DNA of 64,000 nt from Toxorhynchites rutilus septentrionalis (Eukaryota; Arthropoda; Insecta; Diptera; Culicidae): positions 252,592,494 through 252,656,493 of the forward strand of contig NC_073746.1 of the NCBI RefSeq assembly GCF_029784135.1, read 5' to 3'. A program made the position numbers and the translations under genes. Numbering within the stretch: the first letter of the stretch is position 1; each line of letters starts with the position of its first letter. Below are positions 42,675-53,469 of the stretch, piece after piece. The notes under the pieces are model-generated. The model saw only the letters and a program-made list of their open reading frames with translations. It had not been told where the DNA came from and ran no database searches.

Positions 42675-44435
42675 ATTTCCATAGCATCTTACATTTGTTG
42701 CTTAGGTACAATCGATTCTGCACGCATAAAGACATTCGGAAGTAATGAGTCCCTCTCAACGTCCACATACCACGTGGAAAGAAAAAGTACTCTTTTAGCT
42801 TTTTTTTTTTTTGTAGTATTTCCTATACCACTTCCTCCCAATATATTTGAGAGTTTGAAAATATGTGAAATCGTTGGCTTCAGGAAACGCTCTGTTAATT
42901 GTATGAAATGGTGGGTTAAATGACTAAAACGAAAAATTCGCTCTTTTTCATCCCATTTGTTCGAATGCGCATGGAAATCTATTTAATGATTTGTGTAATA
43001 ATCCCACTATGATAACTGCCCAAACTACTACTTCTTCAAAATGCTTTTTGAGAACATTCGAGAGAATCAACGTCAAATACATATCTGCTTTTCTAATGGT
43101 TTTAACGTGGAGATTGTTTCCAAAGCAAAAATAAAAACTGAAATTAGAAACATTTCTTCGGTGACTTCAAAGAACAGTACAACAGTAAAACTGCACAATC
43201 ATGCGAATATTTTTACAATAAAGCATGGAATAACACCTGAAGAAACTTATCGTGTCAACGAGAAACGAATGTCTATCGAAAAGAGTTTTTCTGAAGACTT
43301 CTGCGATTGTTTAGTGCAATTGAATGTTGTCTTATTTGAAGCTAATCGAGGTACTATTTAAAACAATGTGTCGAAAGCATTCAAATGAAGAAACAACCAA
43401 TGGATTTAGGCATACTTCTTTAATAAAATTTGACTGCAAGATACTAGTTCATACATTGAAGCAAAAATTAGAACAAAGAAAACAATATTTTGAATGTTTT
43501 ATTCCATAAAGCGTATTGATAGGGTTTTCCTCTTGGTCGTGGTGCAGAATATGTAATCTAGTCCCGAATTCAAAGCACCTCCTAAAAAAAAGAACACGAA
43601 TGTCATAATAACACGTGCTTATTAACGAGAATTTAATTTGTAACATCATAATCTTTCGATCGGTAGGACAAAGTGATCCTTAAAAAACTGATCTCCGGCA
43701 CTGAGCATACCTAACCCAGCTGTATCAATGTGTCATTAACGTCAGATAACGTCGCAAAATGGATGCTAAAAATTCTAGAAATATTTGGAAATGAGGGTAC
43801 TACCCATCAGAAAAGGTGGACTGAATCTGCTTCTTTCAGTACAGAGTTCTGCACATGTACTCTGTTTTTGAGCTGGTATTATAAAATTTGGATAGCACTC
43901 GTTTCGCTAAGTCCTTCTCAAATTATTTGGAAAATCCTAATAATATTCCGGTCATTTCATCATATTAGCAACATCCCACATATACTCTGCAGATACAAGT
44001 GTATCAGCAGTTCGCTGTGTCAAATTTACTCTCACGTAGGCCTGGATTTAGAACACAGAGTTCAATTTATGCTCAAATATGACGTAGCTTAGAAGTTGAA
44101 AACAAAGATCCTCCACTATCAATGGAAGCTTGATCGCTCAATGTTTATGTGACTTTCATGCAGAATACATATTTCAGTGAAGAAGTGAAGATGATATGGA
44201 AAAATATTCGACATAACCGTTTTATGGATAAATATGGTGTACCCAAATTGGGCGGAAATGCAGAAGAGATTTCATTTATTTGAACAAATCTGAATGTATT
44301 TAGAAAAACATCTGTTTCACGTGTTATCATGGACATTATCTGTACCCCTATCCCCTCACCGTGGACATTTTCGTACCGCCTACCCCCTAAAATTGTCCAC
44401 GTGGTATGTGGACAGCTCCAAATTAATGGTCGCAG
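42675..44435. other. Unassigned AT-rich stretch
   Basis: An open frame of 106 codons at 43041-43361 (+) has no recognised motif and ordinary AT-rich composition, so I do not call it a gene. 44340-44420 has C-rich sequence with an inverted CCACGTGG motif. No RNA or terminal repeat recognised. Confidence 0.3.
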
Positions 44436-44815
44436 TGGTACAATGATCCTACCGAAGAAAAAAACAAGTTAAATTTGAAAAATCATAACTCAAAAACGAT
44501 AAAAGATACATCTTTGATTTTTGAATATGTTACGTATAAAATCTCAGCTTTCAAGAAAAAATAAATAAAATATAGCGTCCTCGTTAACCGAGAAAAACAT
44601 GAAAAACTAACACAATCAATAATTTAAACAACAAAAATCCAAATTGGGTGTAAATGCAATCTTTTCTTTAAAGAAGACTAGAAGACGAGAAGATCATTGG
44701 TATCAATTTGATATGTCTATCATCTGAATCTGTCCAGTAGTTCATAAGTTATTAATTTTTGTAGTGGAAAAAAGTTCTGTTTGAAAAACGAACGATGGTT
44801 ACATTTGTAATATTG
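44436..44815. repeat. Dispersed repeat, second copy of the 15250-15770 module
   Basis: Matches 15262-15389 plus 15612-15770: AATCATAACTCAAAAACG, TTTCAAGAAAAAATAAATAA, AAATATAGCG, TTTGATATGTC. It lacks the MITE found at 15390-15608 and so gives its empty site. Confidence 0.6.
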
Positions 44816-45988
44816 TTCATACAAACATACTCAAATCACGATTAAAAATAGGGGATGGAGGTTTAAATTTAGGATTATTGATAAGGTTTGAGCCAAATTT
44901 AAGAAAAAAAAATTTTTTTTTGCAATCTCTGCAGTACTTAGAGAAATAAATTATGTATCTTCGGTAAAATCTCATAATATTGATAGTCAACAATTTTTCT
45001 AAAGACAGGACGCAACTATTTCGCAAGTAAAAAAAATAGTTTTTTTAAGCTTTATTCAAACTTAGTAAGAGTTCAAATGAACAATCATGCAGATCAATAT
45101 TCTTAACAACTTCTCCCATGACACCGAACCACCTAAATGTAGACAAAGCGAGGAAAATTTTTAGAGTGACTTTTTAATAGAGATCACCCAATTTTAGTTC
45201 AATTCACATTAAACGTTTACGTCTGTTGATGTCAATGTTGTCCTAAGAACTGCACGGGGAGGGGATATTAGACGTTACACTTTGTCCCGTTAACGTAACA
45301 GTGCTAGAAAAAATAAGATTCAAGCCAATGGCTCCAGCCGATACATTCTACCCATAGTAGGTTTGTTGCGATCTAACGTGCAGGTTCAATTCAAGATCAA
45401 CATGTATCCAACATTCGATCAAGTGAAACACCATAAACAAAAAAATAACCAATCCTGCTCTACCGCCGATTAGTTTAGCTGTAGGAGCAAAAGCGTGGGT
45501 GAAACTGCTCATTGCTCAGGAAAGGCATAAACCTTAAAAGCAAAAGTATTAATACTGTTTGCTTCGAACCACCACAATTGAAAGCCTATATCGACGGATG
45601 AAGTAATTACCAGGACTACTCATGCATGAAAAGCACTGGAAGCAAATTTCTTCCGATGAGCGCCATGGATGGCGAGAAATTGTTTTGTTTTTACTTTTTG
45701 GTGCGTTCGGTTCCACCGATGTAAATGCTAATTAGGATTAGTTTTACCTAACACTCTACCCTTATTCGAAAGTGAGACATGGTTCATTTCAATATTGTAC
45801 AGTGATGAATAGAAATGAGCCGTTTGGTAAATAACGCAATCTAGTGTATTTCGTCGGAACCATACTTTTTCGAATACATTTTCATTCACCATTATCAGGT
45901 GAATAATTCCCTCAGTTACAAAATTCAACGACATCCAGACGGTTCCTGAGTAAGTTACTCAAATATGTTCATCGCAAATTTATTACCG
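44816..45988. other. Unassigned stretch
   Basis: No supported gene. A 68-codon minus-strand frame at 45934-45728 has no recognised motif. Confidence 0.3.
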
Positions 45989-45991
45989 TTA

Positions 45992-46939
45992 GAGCCCCCG
46001 CAGACTGCAAACTTTTTTTTTATTCTTTATTTGAGAGGTTTTCAGCCTTCTGGGCTGGTTCGCCTCTTCATCGACGGCATTGCCACAATGTTTCGTTGGG
46101 AACTGATTGCACATAAAATTATCACATAAAAATTGGACGTGAAAATTAACCACATATAAATCATTTTGCGAAACATAACGAAAAATTCGCTGTTTACTTG
46201 TTGGACCAGATGGCAAGCATGTCCTCGACCCATGGCTCCAGGCCATTGAAGAGGAAGCCGTGCCGTTGAAGATGCCGAAGTGTACATATTCTCCTCCATC
46301 GTGGAGGGGAAAGAACAAGGATCTTCTTGACTGATCCATTGTTCAGACACTAGATCTTAAAAAATAATTCGGCATCTTTTAGGTAGCAGACAAGCGCTGC
46401 TACTCTTGCTGGCTCGTCCCTCAAGATGTCTCCTAAACTCCCGCTGATTCCATGAAGTTTCGCAGATCATCAAATTTCGGGCAACCACACAAGAAGTGCT
46501 CGACGGAGTTGTGGATTTGGCAGAGGTCGCAGAGTTGATGGAAGGGTCCTCTATTGAATCCGTCTGAGACCGAGCAGTGACCGGTCCTCAGTCAGGACAG
46601 GATTCGTTGTTCTCTCATTCCTTTAACATCGTCATCGTCAGAGGAACTGCCGCCTCTCTGCAAACCACCTTTCGGTCCAAAAGGTGCGAAAAGAATTGGT
46701 GATCCACAACTTCTCATCGTCAAGCGGCACATCACGAGTGAAGAACGGTTTGGTGTGACCGATTCCGGCAAAGCGTAGACTGCAGACTGTTTTACGGCCG
46801 ATAGTTTGATCAGCCGACTTAATCAGTATGGAGAGATATGCATTTGCGCACATTATACCGATTCAGTTGGGTCGGTTTTTGCACAGACCAACTCGATCAA
46901 ACTTTCTGCGGATAAAAAGTATGCAGTCTGCGGGGGCTC
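45992..46939. mobile_element. TTA-flanked TIR element (Harbinger-like MITE)
   Basis: GAGCCCCCGCAGACTGCA at 45992 is inverted at 46922-46939 (TGCAGTCTGCGGGGGCTC), with TTA on both sides (45989-45991, 46940-46942). A 3 bp TTA duplication is typical of PIF/Harbinger. It carries a 5'-truncated LINE at 46013-46657. Confidence 0.75.
46013..46657 (-). mobile_element. 5'-truncated LINE 3' end with poly(A) and 8 bp duplication
   Basis: On the minus strand a zinc-knuckle-like LINE C-terminus (LCDLCQIHNSVEHFLCGCPK then FDDLRNFME) is followed by a 3' UTR ending GGCTGAAAACCTCTC then AAATAAAG and a poly(A) run (plus-strand T run from 46013). CTGCAAAC flanks both sides (46005-46012, 46658-46665). The 3' tail motif resembles one at 6826-6860. 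Confidence 0.75.
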
Positions 46940-47126
46940 TTAGTCACCAAATTACTTTTTTTTTTTGACAGGCAGCCAGCCAATCTTGTTGCATGGGAGA
47001 GTGCAAATATTCTTATTGGATATGATTGGGTTCGAACACGGAATAAAAATGTTTATAACTTTTGGTGCAACGAGACTATCCTATGAGCATGAAACATAAT
47101 TTATAAATTTATTTTAATCGTTTTTA

Positions 47127-47990
47127 GAACCACTATACCGCCGTTCTACGCATAGTTGTCCCATGTTCCAAAATCAGCAACTGAGAAAAACGCATTCAAA
47201 GTTTTCTAGCATATTTGTCTACCAGGAACTTTAAGCATTTCGGTTATGCAATACACTGGGTTTTATATAAGCAGGAAACTATTGTTTAATGAAATGTGGC
47301 AAGATCCCCTCAATTGAATCAATCAATCTTGGTTACGGGCTTTAGAATTCATGGTGGGACAGTTATGCTCATAATATCAATATGGGATAATCGAACTTGA
47401 TGTTGTTTTTTGGAACACTGGGAGCATACAATAAGTTTTTTCGTGCTTTCCGAAACATTACGCATAATGCAAAACCTTGTAATGAAGAAGAGAGTGACTT
47501 GCAATACTTTGCAGAATATAAATATCATTGTTATTTGACATTCGCTAACAAGTGTGCACGTGTTCTGTTAAACCTTTTTTTATTTGTTTGAGAATTTGTT
47601 CGTTCTTCCAAACCAGAAATGGGTACATTAGCCCTGCTGAAAGCGTGACATTAAAATCTTCTACTTGAACGGTTTTATTTGATATGAATCTACCAAAAAA
47701 TACATGGTGGGACAGTTATGAATAGAATATCAACATGTGACAATTGAGTTTGATGTTGTTTTTTTTTAAACTAGGAACAAACTATAACTTTTTTTTATGT
47801 TTTCCGGAAGATTTGGAATAAAAATATCGTTTTTGTGAAAATTGGCAAAAAGTAACATGAGACAACTATGCGTAGAACGGCAGTATATATAAGCAAGATA
47901 ACTATGGGAGTACGAATATGCGATTCCAATTTGAGACCAAAGCACTAACAAGTTTTAAATTTTGGAATTGATTACCAATTACAGTTACAT
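47127..47990. mobile_element. TIR element CCGTTCTACGCATAGTTGTC
   Basis: GCCGTTCTACGCATAGTTGT (about 47133) is inverted at 47855-47881 (ACAACTATGCGTAGAACGGC), with TATA-type flanks. Internal GGTGGGACAGTTATG occurs twice (47352, 47704). Sequence similarity with 50669-52089 continues past the right inverted end to about 47985, so the unit may be larger than the inverted pair. Noncoding. Confidence 0.55.
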
Positions 47991-48129
47991 TTTCTACTGA
48001 ACTGGAAATACGCTATCCATCAAAATTTATCAAAACGATTTTGAAAAATTCCAATAATAAGTTCATCAATAAAACTCCAAAGGCTGATTGCTATCTTGAT
48101 TGATATTGGCAAATAGATGGACCTCACCT

Positions 48130-48455
48130 GCCTGAATATAATTTGCCAATTTGCGAAGAATGCTTTGCAAAGAAATACCAAACACGCCTCTCGACTGCAG
48201 CAGGTACGTTCGTGTATCCGAATGTGAGGCGTACGAAGCAGTACGAGAAATTGCTCTTCTTCTCACTTCCTGGTTCTGGTCGATGGTCACTGAACTCTCA
48301 CACTCGTCTGCATTCCACTTGTAGCTAAATTTTCGTTCCGCAATTGCTATCGAATTGGGCACATAGAACTTCCTGATCGAAGAAAAAATTACTACACGAT
48401 AGCTTATCTTATCTGCGTTGGCGAAAACATACACTTCTCTTTCGGAACAAAACAT
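48130..48455 (-). CDS. Hypothetical coding exon
   Basis: A 129-codon minus-strand frame with an internal acceptor-like TTTTTTCTTCGATCAG (near 48375) and a donor-like CAGGCAG|GTGAGG near 48132. Between them it reads KFYVPNSIAIAERKFSYKWN...LLQSRGVFGISLQSILRKLA. The GVFGxxLxxL pattern resembles the start of RhoGAP domains, but no further exon supports this. Treat it as a candidate exon of an unknown gene or a chance frame. Composition is less AT-biased than its flanks. Confidence 0.25.
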
Positions 48456-48459
48456 AAAA

Positions 48460-49430
48460 TAGATGTATTTTCACGCGGGCGGTTGCTAGCAAGGTGATTA
48501 TGCAAATGCATTTCCCACATTAATTCCAAACACAGACGAGCGCTACTAGCCGAAAATAAACCATACAACGAAAACGAAAGCTACGAATTTACTGAGTAAT
48601 ACAACAGACAGCAGCTGCTACATTACTCTTGCCTCCCATCCTATGCTTTATCATCATCACTATGCTGCCGTTTTTCTTCTCGTAAACGTCAAAACTTTGG
48701 TTTGCGTATCGTACAAATGTTCGCACAAAAATTACATATCAGTAAAACACGAACACAAATGTCTATACACAAAAACAGGAAGTCGTACCCTGCTGTATTA
48801 AGATCCAAAAAGTGTCCCTTTTCTCCATTACTAGCAAAACAATTATTTATTCATGACTCAACGTTTATGCTTTGTTTTCGCAATCTAATAACTATTCGAA
48901 CGGAACAATGTGCTTACCAGTGAACAGGATTCCGAAGAACCTCAGGATCGAGAAATCACTGAGCCACAGTTCGAAGGAGTGGCAACGAGCGAATTCGTAG
49001 CCTTCGTTCAAACGGTTTTCAGGATCGTTCTAGTATGCGAATATTCCGAAACGTGCAAGAACGAACCGGTGCGAAGATAACAATGCCGCGCGATGAAGAA
49101 TACAAAGCAAACACTAATATGTAATCTTTGAAATGGCATTAATTCAAAAGGTTTACTAACTACAATAGCAACTCTAAGCAAACAAACAACATGTACGGAA
49201 TTTGCATAACTATCACAGAAGCAAACATATGTCGTGCATCGATATGTCATTTTTGACAAGCCCAGCGGTTTCGATTGTTTGTGTTTTAACGCTGGGGGTT
49301 TTTCAATCCGTCTGAAGATCACCTATACTAATCTTGAAATAAAAAAAAATCGTATTATGATTTGTATTATTTAACAAATGTTAACTATTCACCAGTCATT
49401 CATTTGCGGCTAAAACTTAGAGCATTGAAC
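48460..49430. other. Unassigned stretch
   Basis: 48480-48700 is a relatively GC-balanced flank upstream of the hypothetical exon and could be promoter sequence. No element termini or gene recognised. Confidence 0.25.
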
Positions 49431-49431
49431 T

Positions 49432-49700
49432 ATTCGCGTTGATGGCATTGTGCTTTCTGTTCCATATTTTCGGAGCGAGATGGTAATGGAGTTCCAGGTA
49501 AAATAGGAAGGTTTTTTTTTAGTAAGAATTATGACTGAAAATAGACTGTAGCAGAAAAACACATTTCTGTAAGTGGTGATGAAATCTTGAACGAAAATTG
49601 TGCCTGATATCGTTTTTGTATTATAACGATAAGGTTTAAGTTGAAAGCATTCAAATAACGTTAAGTCATATTTTTATTCAACTTTCAACAATTTCAATTT
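49432..49700. mobile_element. Short relative D of the SWIM-YqaJ TIR element, partial
   Basis: TTCGCGTTGATGGCATTGTG at 49432 matches the terminus at 34893 and 39920. GTGATGAAATC and TTTGTATTATAA keep the spacing of copies B and C. The right end was not found. Confidence 0.45.
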
Positions 49701-50632
49701 GCCTCTGTCTTCTAAGGCTGTGAAGGTCTGTGGTCGAACGACGGACTAACCGACGGGCAGGTGAGTTATCATGGCGAATTGCAAACGCGGCTATCTAATC
49801 GTTCTAAGGCTACTTGAGTTCCTACCCAACTACCACTCACAGTGTCAATGGTTTCAACAAAATCCTTTGTTCAGAAAATGAGAGAATATCACCTCCATTA
49901 CATCGTGCGCATCTGACTTACCCTCAGTTATTCAATCAGAACGCGTGGTTCAAATATTGAGATGATTTTCTTCCATCTCGGCATATCCAGCGGTCAAAGC
50001 TACTTAAGGTTTTGGAAGCAGCTGATTAGGATGCTGCCTTGCTTTAAGCGATTCAATTAGAACGCGAAATGTTGGTAATAAATGAACAGTTATCTACCTT
50101 GCCTTCATTTTCTCGATTTACAATTTCCGCTGGTTTTTTTTTGTAAATCATTTGCAATCTGCATTCCATCGGATTTGCATTTTGTTTCGAAACCATTATT
50201 TCGTTCGAGTTATAGGGCCCTATTATAGAAATCGATTCGAGGATTCGATACAATCACTATCACTATTGCACCGAGTAAAATCTGGAATTATAGAAATCGA
50301 GGAAAATAGCTCGATTCGGTATTCTCGCTCGAATGTCAGCGGTGGTATTGAAATATTTTGAAACGTTTCAGAAAGCGCTATAGAAAGGATGCCAAATGTT
50401 GAGACATCTGCTATTAAAATTTTAAATATCTGTATTTCCAAAAGTGTTAGTATGGTTAGGTTTTGGAGAAAATTGATTTTCCCCCAACGAATGAAGCTTA
50501 ATGTAATTGTAGCTTAATGTAGTGTAAGTCATGTAATGTAATAAAAACGACAGTATTTCATAACTGCAATCTATGAAATTACGTAGGGAGTCACGTATGA
50601 ATTTCATTTTTTTAGCAAATAATTTTTTGTAT
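49701..50632. other. Unassigned stretch
   Basis: 50212-50340 has a palindromic TAGGGCCCTA followed by repeated TATAGAAATCGA motifs, similar in style to the GGGCCCTATTCC terminus at 42468, but a matching second end was not found. No gene. Confidence 0.3.
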
Positions 50633-51031
50633 GTAATCTTTTAATCCATTCAAGCATGAAATAACGAGCGGTGACATTAAAATCTTCTACTTGAACCGTT
50701 TTATTTGATATGGATCTACAAAAAATACATGGTGGGACAGTTGTGAATAGAATATCAACATGGGACAATTGAGTTTGATGTTGTTTTTTTGACGTAGGAC
50801 TACGTCTTTCATTTCTATACCGGGGTGTAAAATCAAAGTTTCGAAAACGAAAGCGTTACGCCGGAGACCGAGATTTTGAGTGTTAATAGCTCTTAAACAA
50901 CTGAACGAAATGGTATGATAAACACTTCATTTGTAAGATAAAATGTCTACGCGTTCTATACTTGTTACTTTCTGATCCAAAAACTTGTTTCAATAGTCTT
51001 AAATTTGCTTTCAAAATAGGCTATTGAAATC

Positions 51032-51076
51032 ACCAATCGGTATATAAGCGAGCGCCGCTCGGAAATCCACTCAGTT
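51032..51076 (+). promoter_or_regulatory. RNA polymerase II core promoter in the repeat element
   Basis: ACCAATCGG at 51031, TATATAAG at 51041 and TCAGTT (arthropod initiator TCAGTY) at 51071. The TATA start lies 32 bp before the initiator A, the standard spacing. Being inside a repeat, it probably belongs to the element rather than a host gene. Confidence 0.6.
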
Positions 51077-51310
51077 CTAATTGAACAGCGATTGGAGCAT
51101 GTTGTCGCTGTTGTGGTGAAGCTCTTCATTTATCATGAAAGCGCGGATGAACGATGTCACCAAGAGCCTGTTTGTGCACCTTAGGCCAGAAGGGAATCCA
51201 TCAGGAGGAGAGTGATGCTACAAACGGTTCCCCGGGAAGATCTCGAAGCAGCCGCTACACACACACACATACACGCACGGAATTCTTTCCGTTTGGATCG
51301 AGAAAGATCC

Positions 51311-51606
51311 GGAAAATAATCTGCCAGTTCCTCTAGGAATTTAAAAATACATTCATGTGAAAGAGTTTATTTGAATGTTTTCTATCCATGTAACACTGTG
51401 ACCAAATATGTTTCAATCAAGTGCTATTAACAGATGGTTATCGAGTTAGCATTAACCACTGGTGGGCTTCCAGTATCGAGGAAAATGTGGAAATATCTAA
51501 TCGTTACTGAAAATAATCTGCCAGTTCCTCTGGGAATTTAAAATTACATTCATATGAAAGAGTTTATTTTAATGTTTTCTATCCATGTAACACTGTGACC
51601 AAATAC
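51311..51606. repeat. Direct duplication, about 98 bp, period 197
   Basis: GAAAATAATCTGCCAGTTCC through ATCCATGTAACACTGTGACC at 51311 recurs at 51508 with about five differences. Confidence 0.85.
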
Positions 51607-52111
51607 ATTAGGTTTTGTGATTTTTCAATCAATCGCAATCAACAGGATAGCTTCTGAAGATTATTCTTCCCCATCTGTAGGATATTTCCGTATCCAATAT
51701 TGGATGCATAAAACCTTGTGCCTCCAACGTAACGCTCTCGTTTTCGAAGTTCTCCAAATATTCATTCATTCAGAATGAATTCAGATTCAACTTCAAACAA
51801 ATGATCTCTAAATCAACGATAGTCGTACGTCACCCTTGCAGTTATACCATAGATATAACCCACTTCCTGTTTTTTAAACTGGGAACAAACTATAACTTTT
51901 TTTATGTTTTCCGGAAGATTTGGGGTAAAAATATCGTTTTTGTGAAAATTGGCAAAAAGTAACATTGACAACTATGCGTAGAACGGCAGTATATATAAGC
52001 AAAATAACTATGGGAGTACGATTATGCGATTCCAATTTGAAACCAAAGCACTAACAAGTTTTAAATTTTGGAATTGATTCCCAATTACAGTAATCTTTTA
52101 ATCCATTCAAG

Positions 52112-53465
52112 GACTATCATGTGTGAACAAGGTTCAATCAGATTTTCGTACACTGTTCTATGTTATATTAGGTCAATTTGCGTAATTGTAATAACTCTTT
52201 TTTGATAATTTTGGTGATACGGTGTTTCGAGTATAATAGACATTCCATATGAAGGTTCAGAGTGGAGAACATCACCACCTGTGGCTCTGTTGTGTGCTAG
52301 TGTTTTCTTCACATTCCCTCATGTCAATTAGAAATTTGTAATGAAGAAAAATCATTATTGTTTTACAGGACATTTTTTGTCCACTCATTTTCAGCCACTG
52401 AAATATGCGCTGAAAGTAAGTCCTGCATTGTAAATTATAACATGAATGATATAAATGATGCTGGATTGAACACTCATCTTGTATGGACTATTCTGGCAGC
52501 AGCGTAAAACAAATACTAATCAAAACAAACGAACATATTTTGCAAATTAAGTGTTTCTGAAATGTTTCCCAAAGGAAATACAAATACAAGAAATACAAGA
52601 AATAAGTGATATTAATTTTTTTTAAGTTTCCGTAGGTTTAGCCAATGATCGTATAAGCTTCTTAATGTCCCTTATTAGTTTCTAAACATCCAACCATTTA
52701 TGATTTCGCTTCGTCCGCAGTCGCCCTTTCATCAAAACATCAATGTTTAAATGGGTTTTGTTCGCGGACAATTCAAAGGATTCACCTTATTTTTCCATTA
52801 AAACGACATTGTTCTCGCAATATCACTCCTTGATCGAACGCGCATAGTTGCATGCAGGTATGGGCAAAATCGCATCGAAATTCGTTCAACAAATCTCATT
52901 CACAGATAAAACTCACCCTTCTATTCTCCGTTTTTGCCTCACTTTATTTGAGACAGAAAACATTCACCTATCCTCATCGCAAAGTTCATTCTCGATTAGA
53001 ACGGAAAAATACTGTCTCGATTCCGCTCTTCTATTCTCAGAAATTTTTGCATTCCCTCATTTGCCTCATTTGCTTGAGCCAGCGAGTATCTTTGTAAAAT
53101 CATTCGTTTTTCACTCAAATAGCAATCATTGAGCCTCGATCGCGGCAGTAAAATATAGGTAGATAGTTGAAATCGAGTTGTTTCCTGTATGAAACGATCT
53201 AAGCCAACGCAAAAGACCATATTAACGCAAGTTATTGATAAGAGGGAAGGTGGATTTCATGTGCACTTGAATGCTGACAAGGAAAAGAGTACAAGGGAAA
53301 ATAAAGTCATACATACACGCAGATTCAATCTATTTTGACTCACTTGTTATTTTGTTTCGTGCGATCCAAAGGAATATTCATTCATTGAATGATGTTTTCC
53401 AGTCTTTGTTTTGTTATGTTTTCTATCAGTCCCGAATGAAGATTGTTGGGAAGTGTAAAATGATT
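52112..53465. other. Unassigned stretch
   Basis: Overlapping plus-strand frames near 52850-53130 have no recognisable motif, and the region is rich in short CTCATTTG / TCATTC repeats. No gene supported. Confidence 0.3.
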
Positions 53466-53469
53466 CATC

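Larger units (their letters stand above)
50791..51868 (+). mobile_element. Element of the GACGTRGGACTACGTC family, copy 2
   Basis: Starts GACGTAGGACTACGTCTTTC and ends TATAACCCACTTCCTG. The flanking sequence without it is seen at 47755-47775. It carries a core promoter at 51032-51076, a 26-codon frame at 51136 (MKARMNDVTKSLFVHLRPEG...), a CA microsatellite at 51257 and a 98 bp direct duplication (51311-51408, 51508-51606). Copy 1 is at 5823-7156 and a fragment at 61310-61500 shares GGCCCAAAAACTTGTTTCAA-like sequence. Confidence 0.6.
50655..52089. mobile_element. 1.43 kb retroposed segment with a 22 bp target duplication
   Basis: An identical 22-mer stands at 50633-50654 and 52090-52111 (starts GTAATCTTTT, ends CCATTCAAG). 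The sequence between is a second copy of the 47640-47985 family (GACATTAAAATCTTCTACTT, GTGGGACAGTTGTGAATAGA, ...GATTCCCAATTACAG), interrupted by the GACGTAGGACTACGTC element at 50791-51868. The right end coincides with the end of similarity in the first copy while the left end differs, as in 5'-truncated non-LTR insertions, but there is no poly(A). Confidence 0.6.

Noticed and set aside
43041..43361. 106-codon plus-strand frame
   Set aside because: No motif, no splice context, ordinary AT-rich composition; a chance frame cannot be excluded.
50212..50345. Possible TIR element starting TAGGGCCCTATTATAG
   Set aside because: Only one end found. The palindromic GGGCCC alone is not enough.
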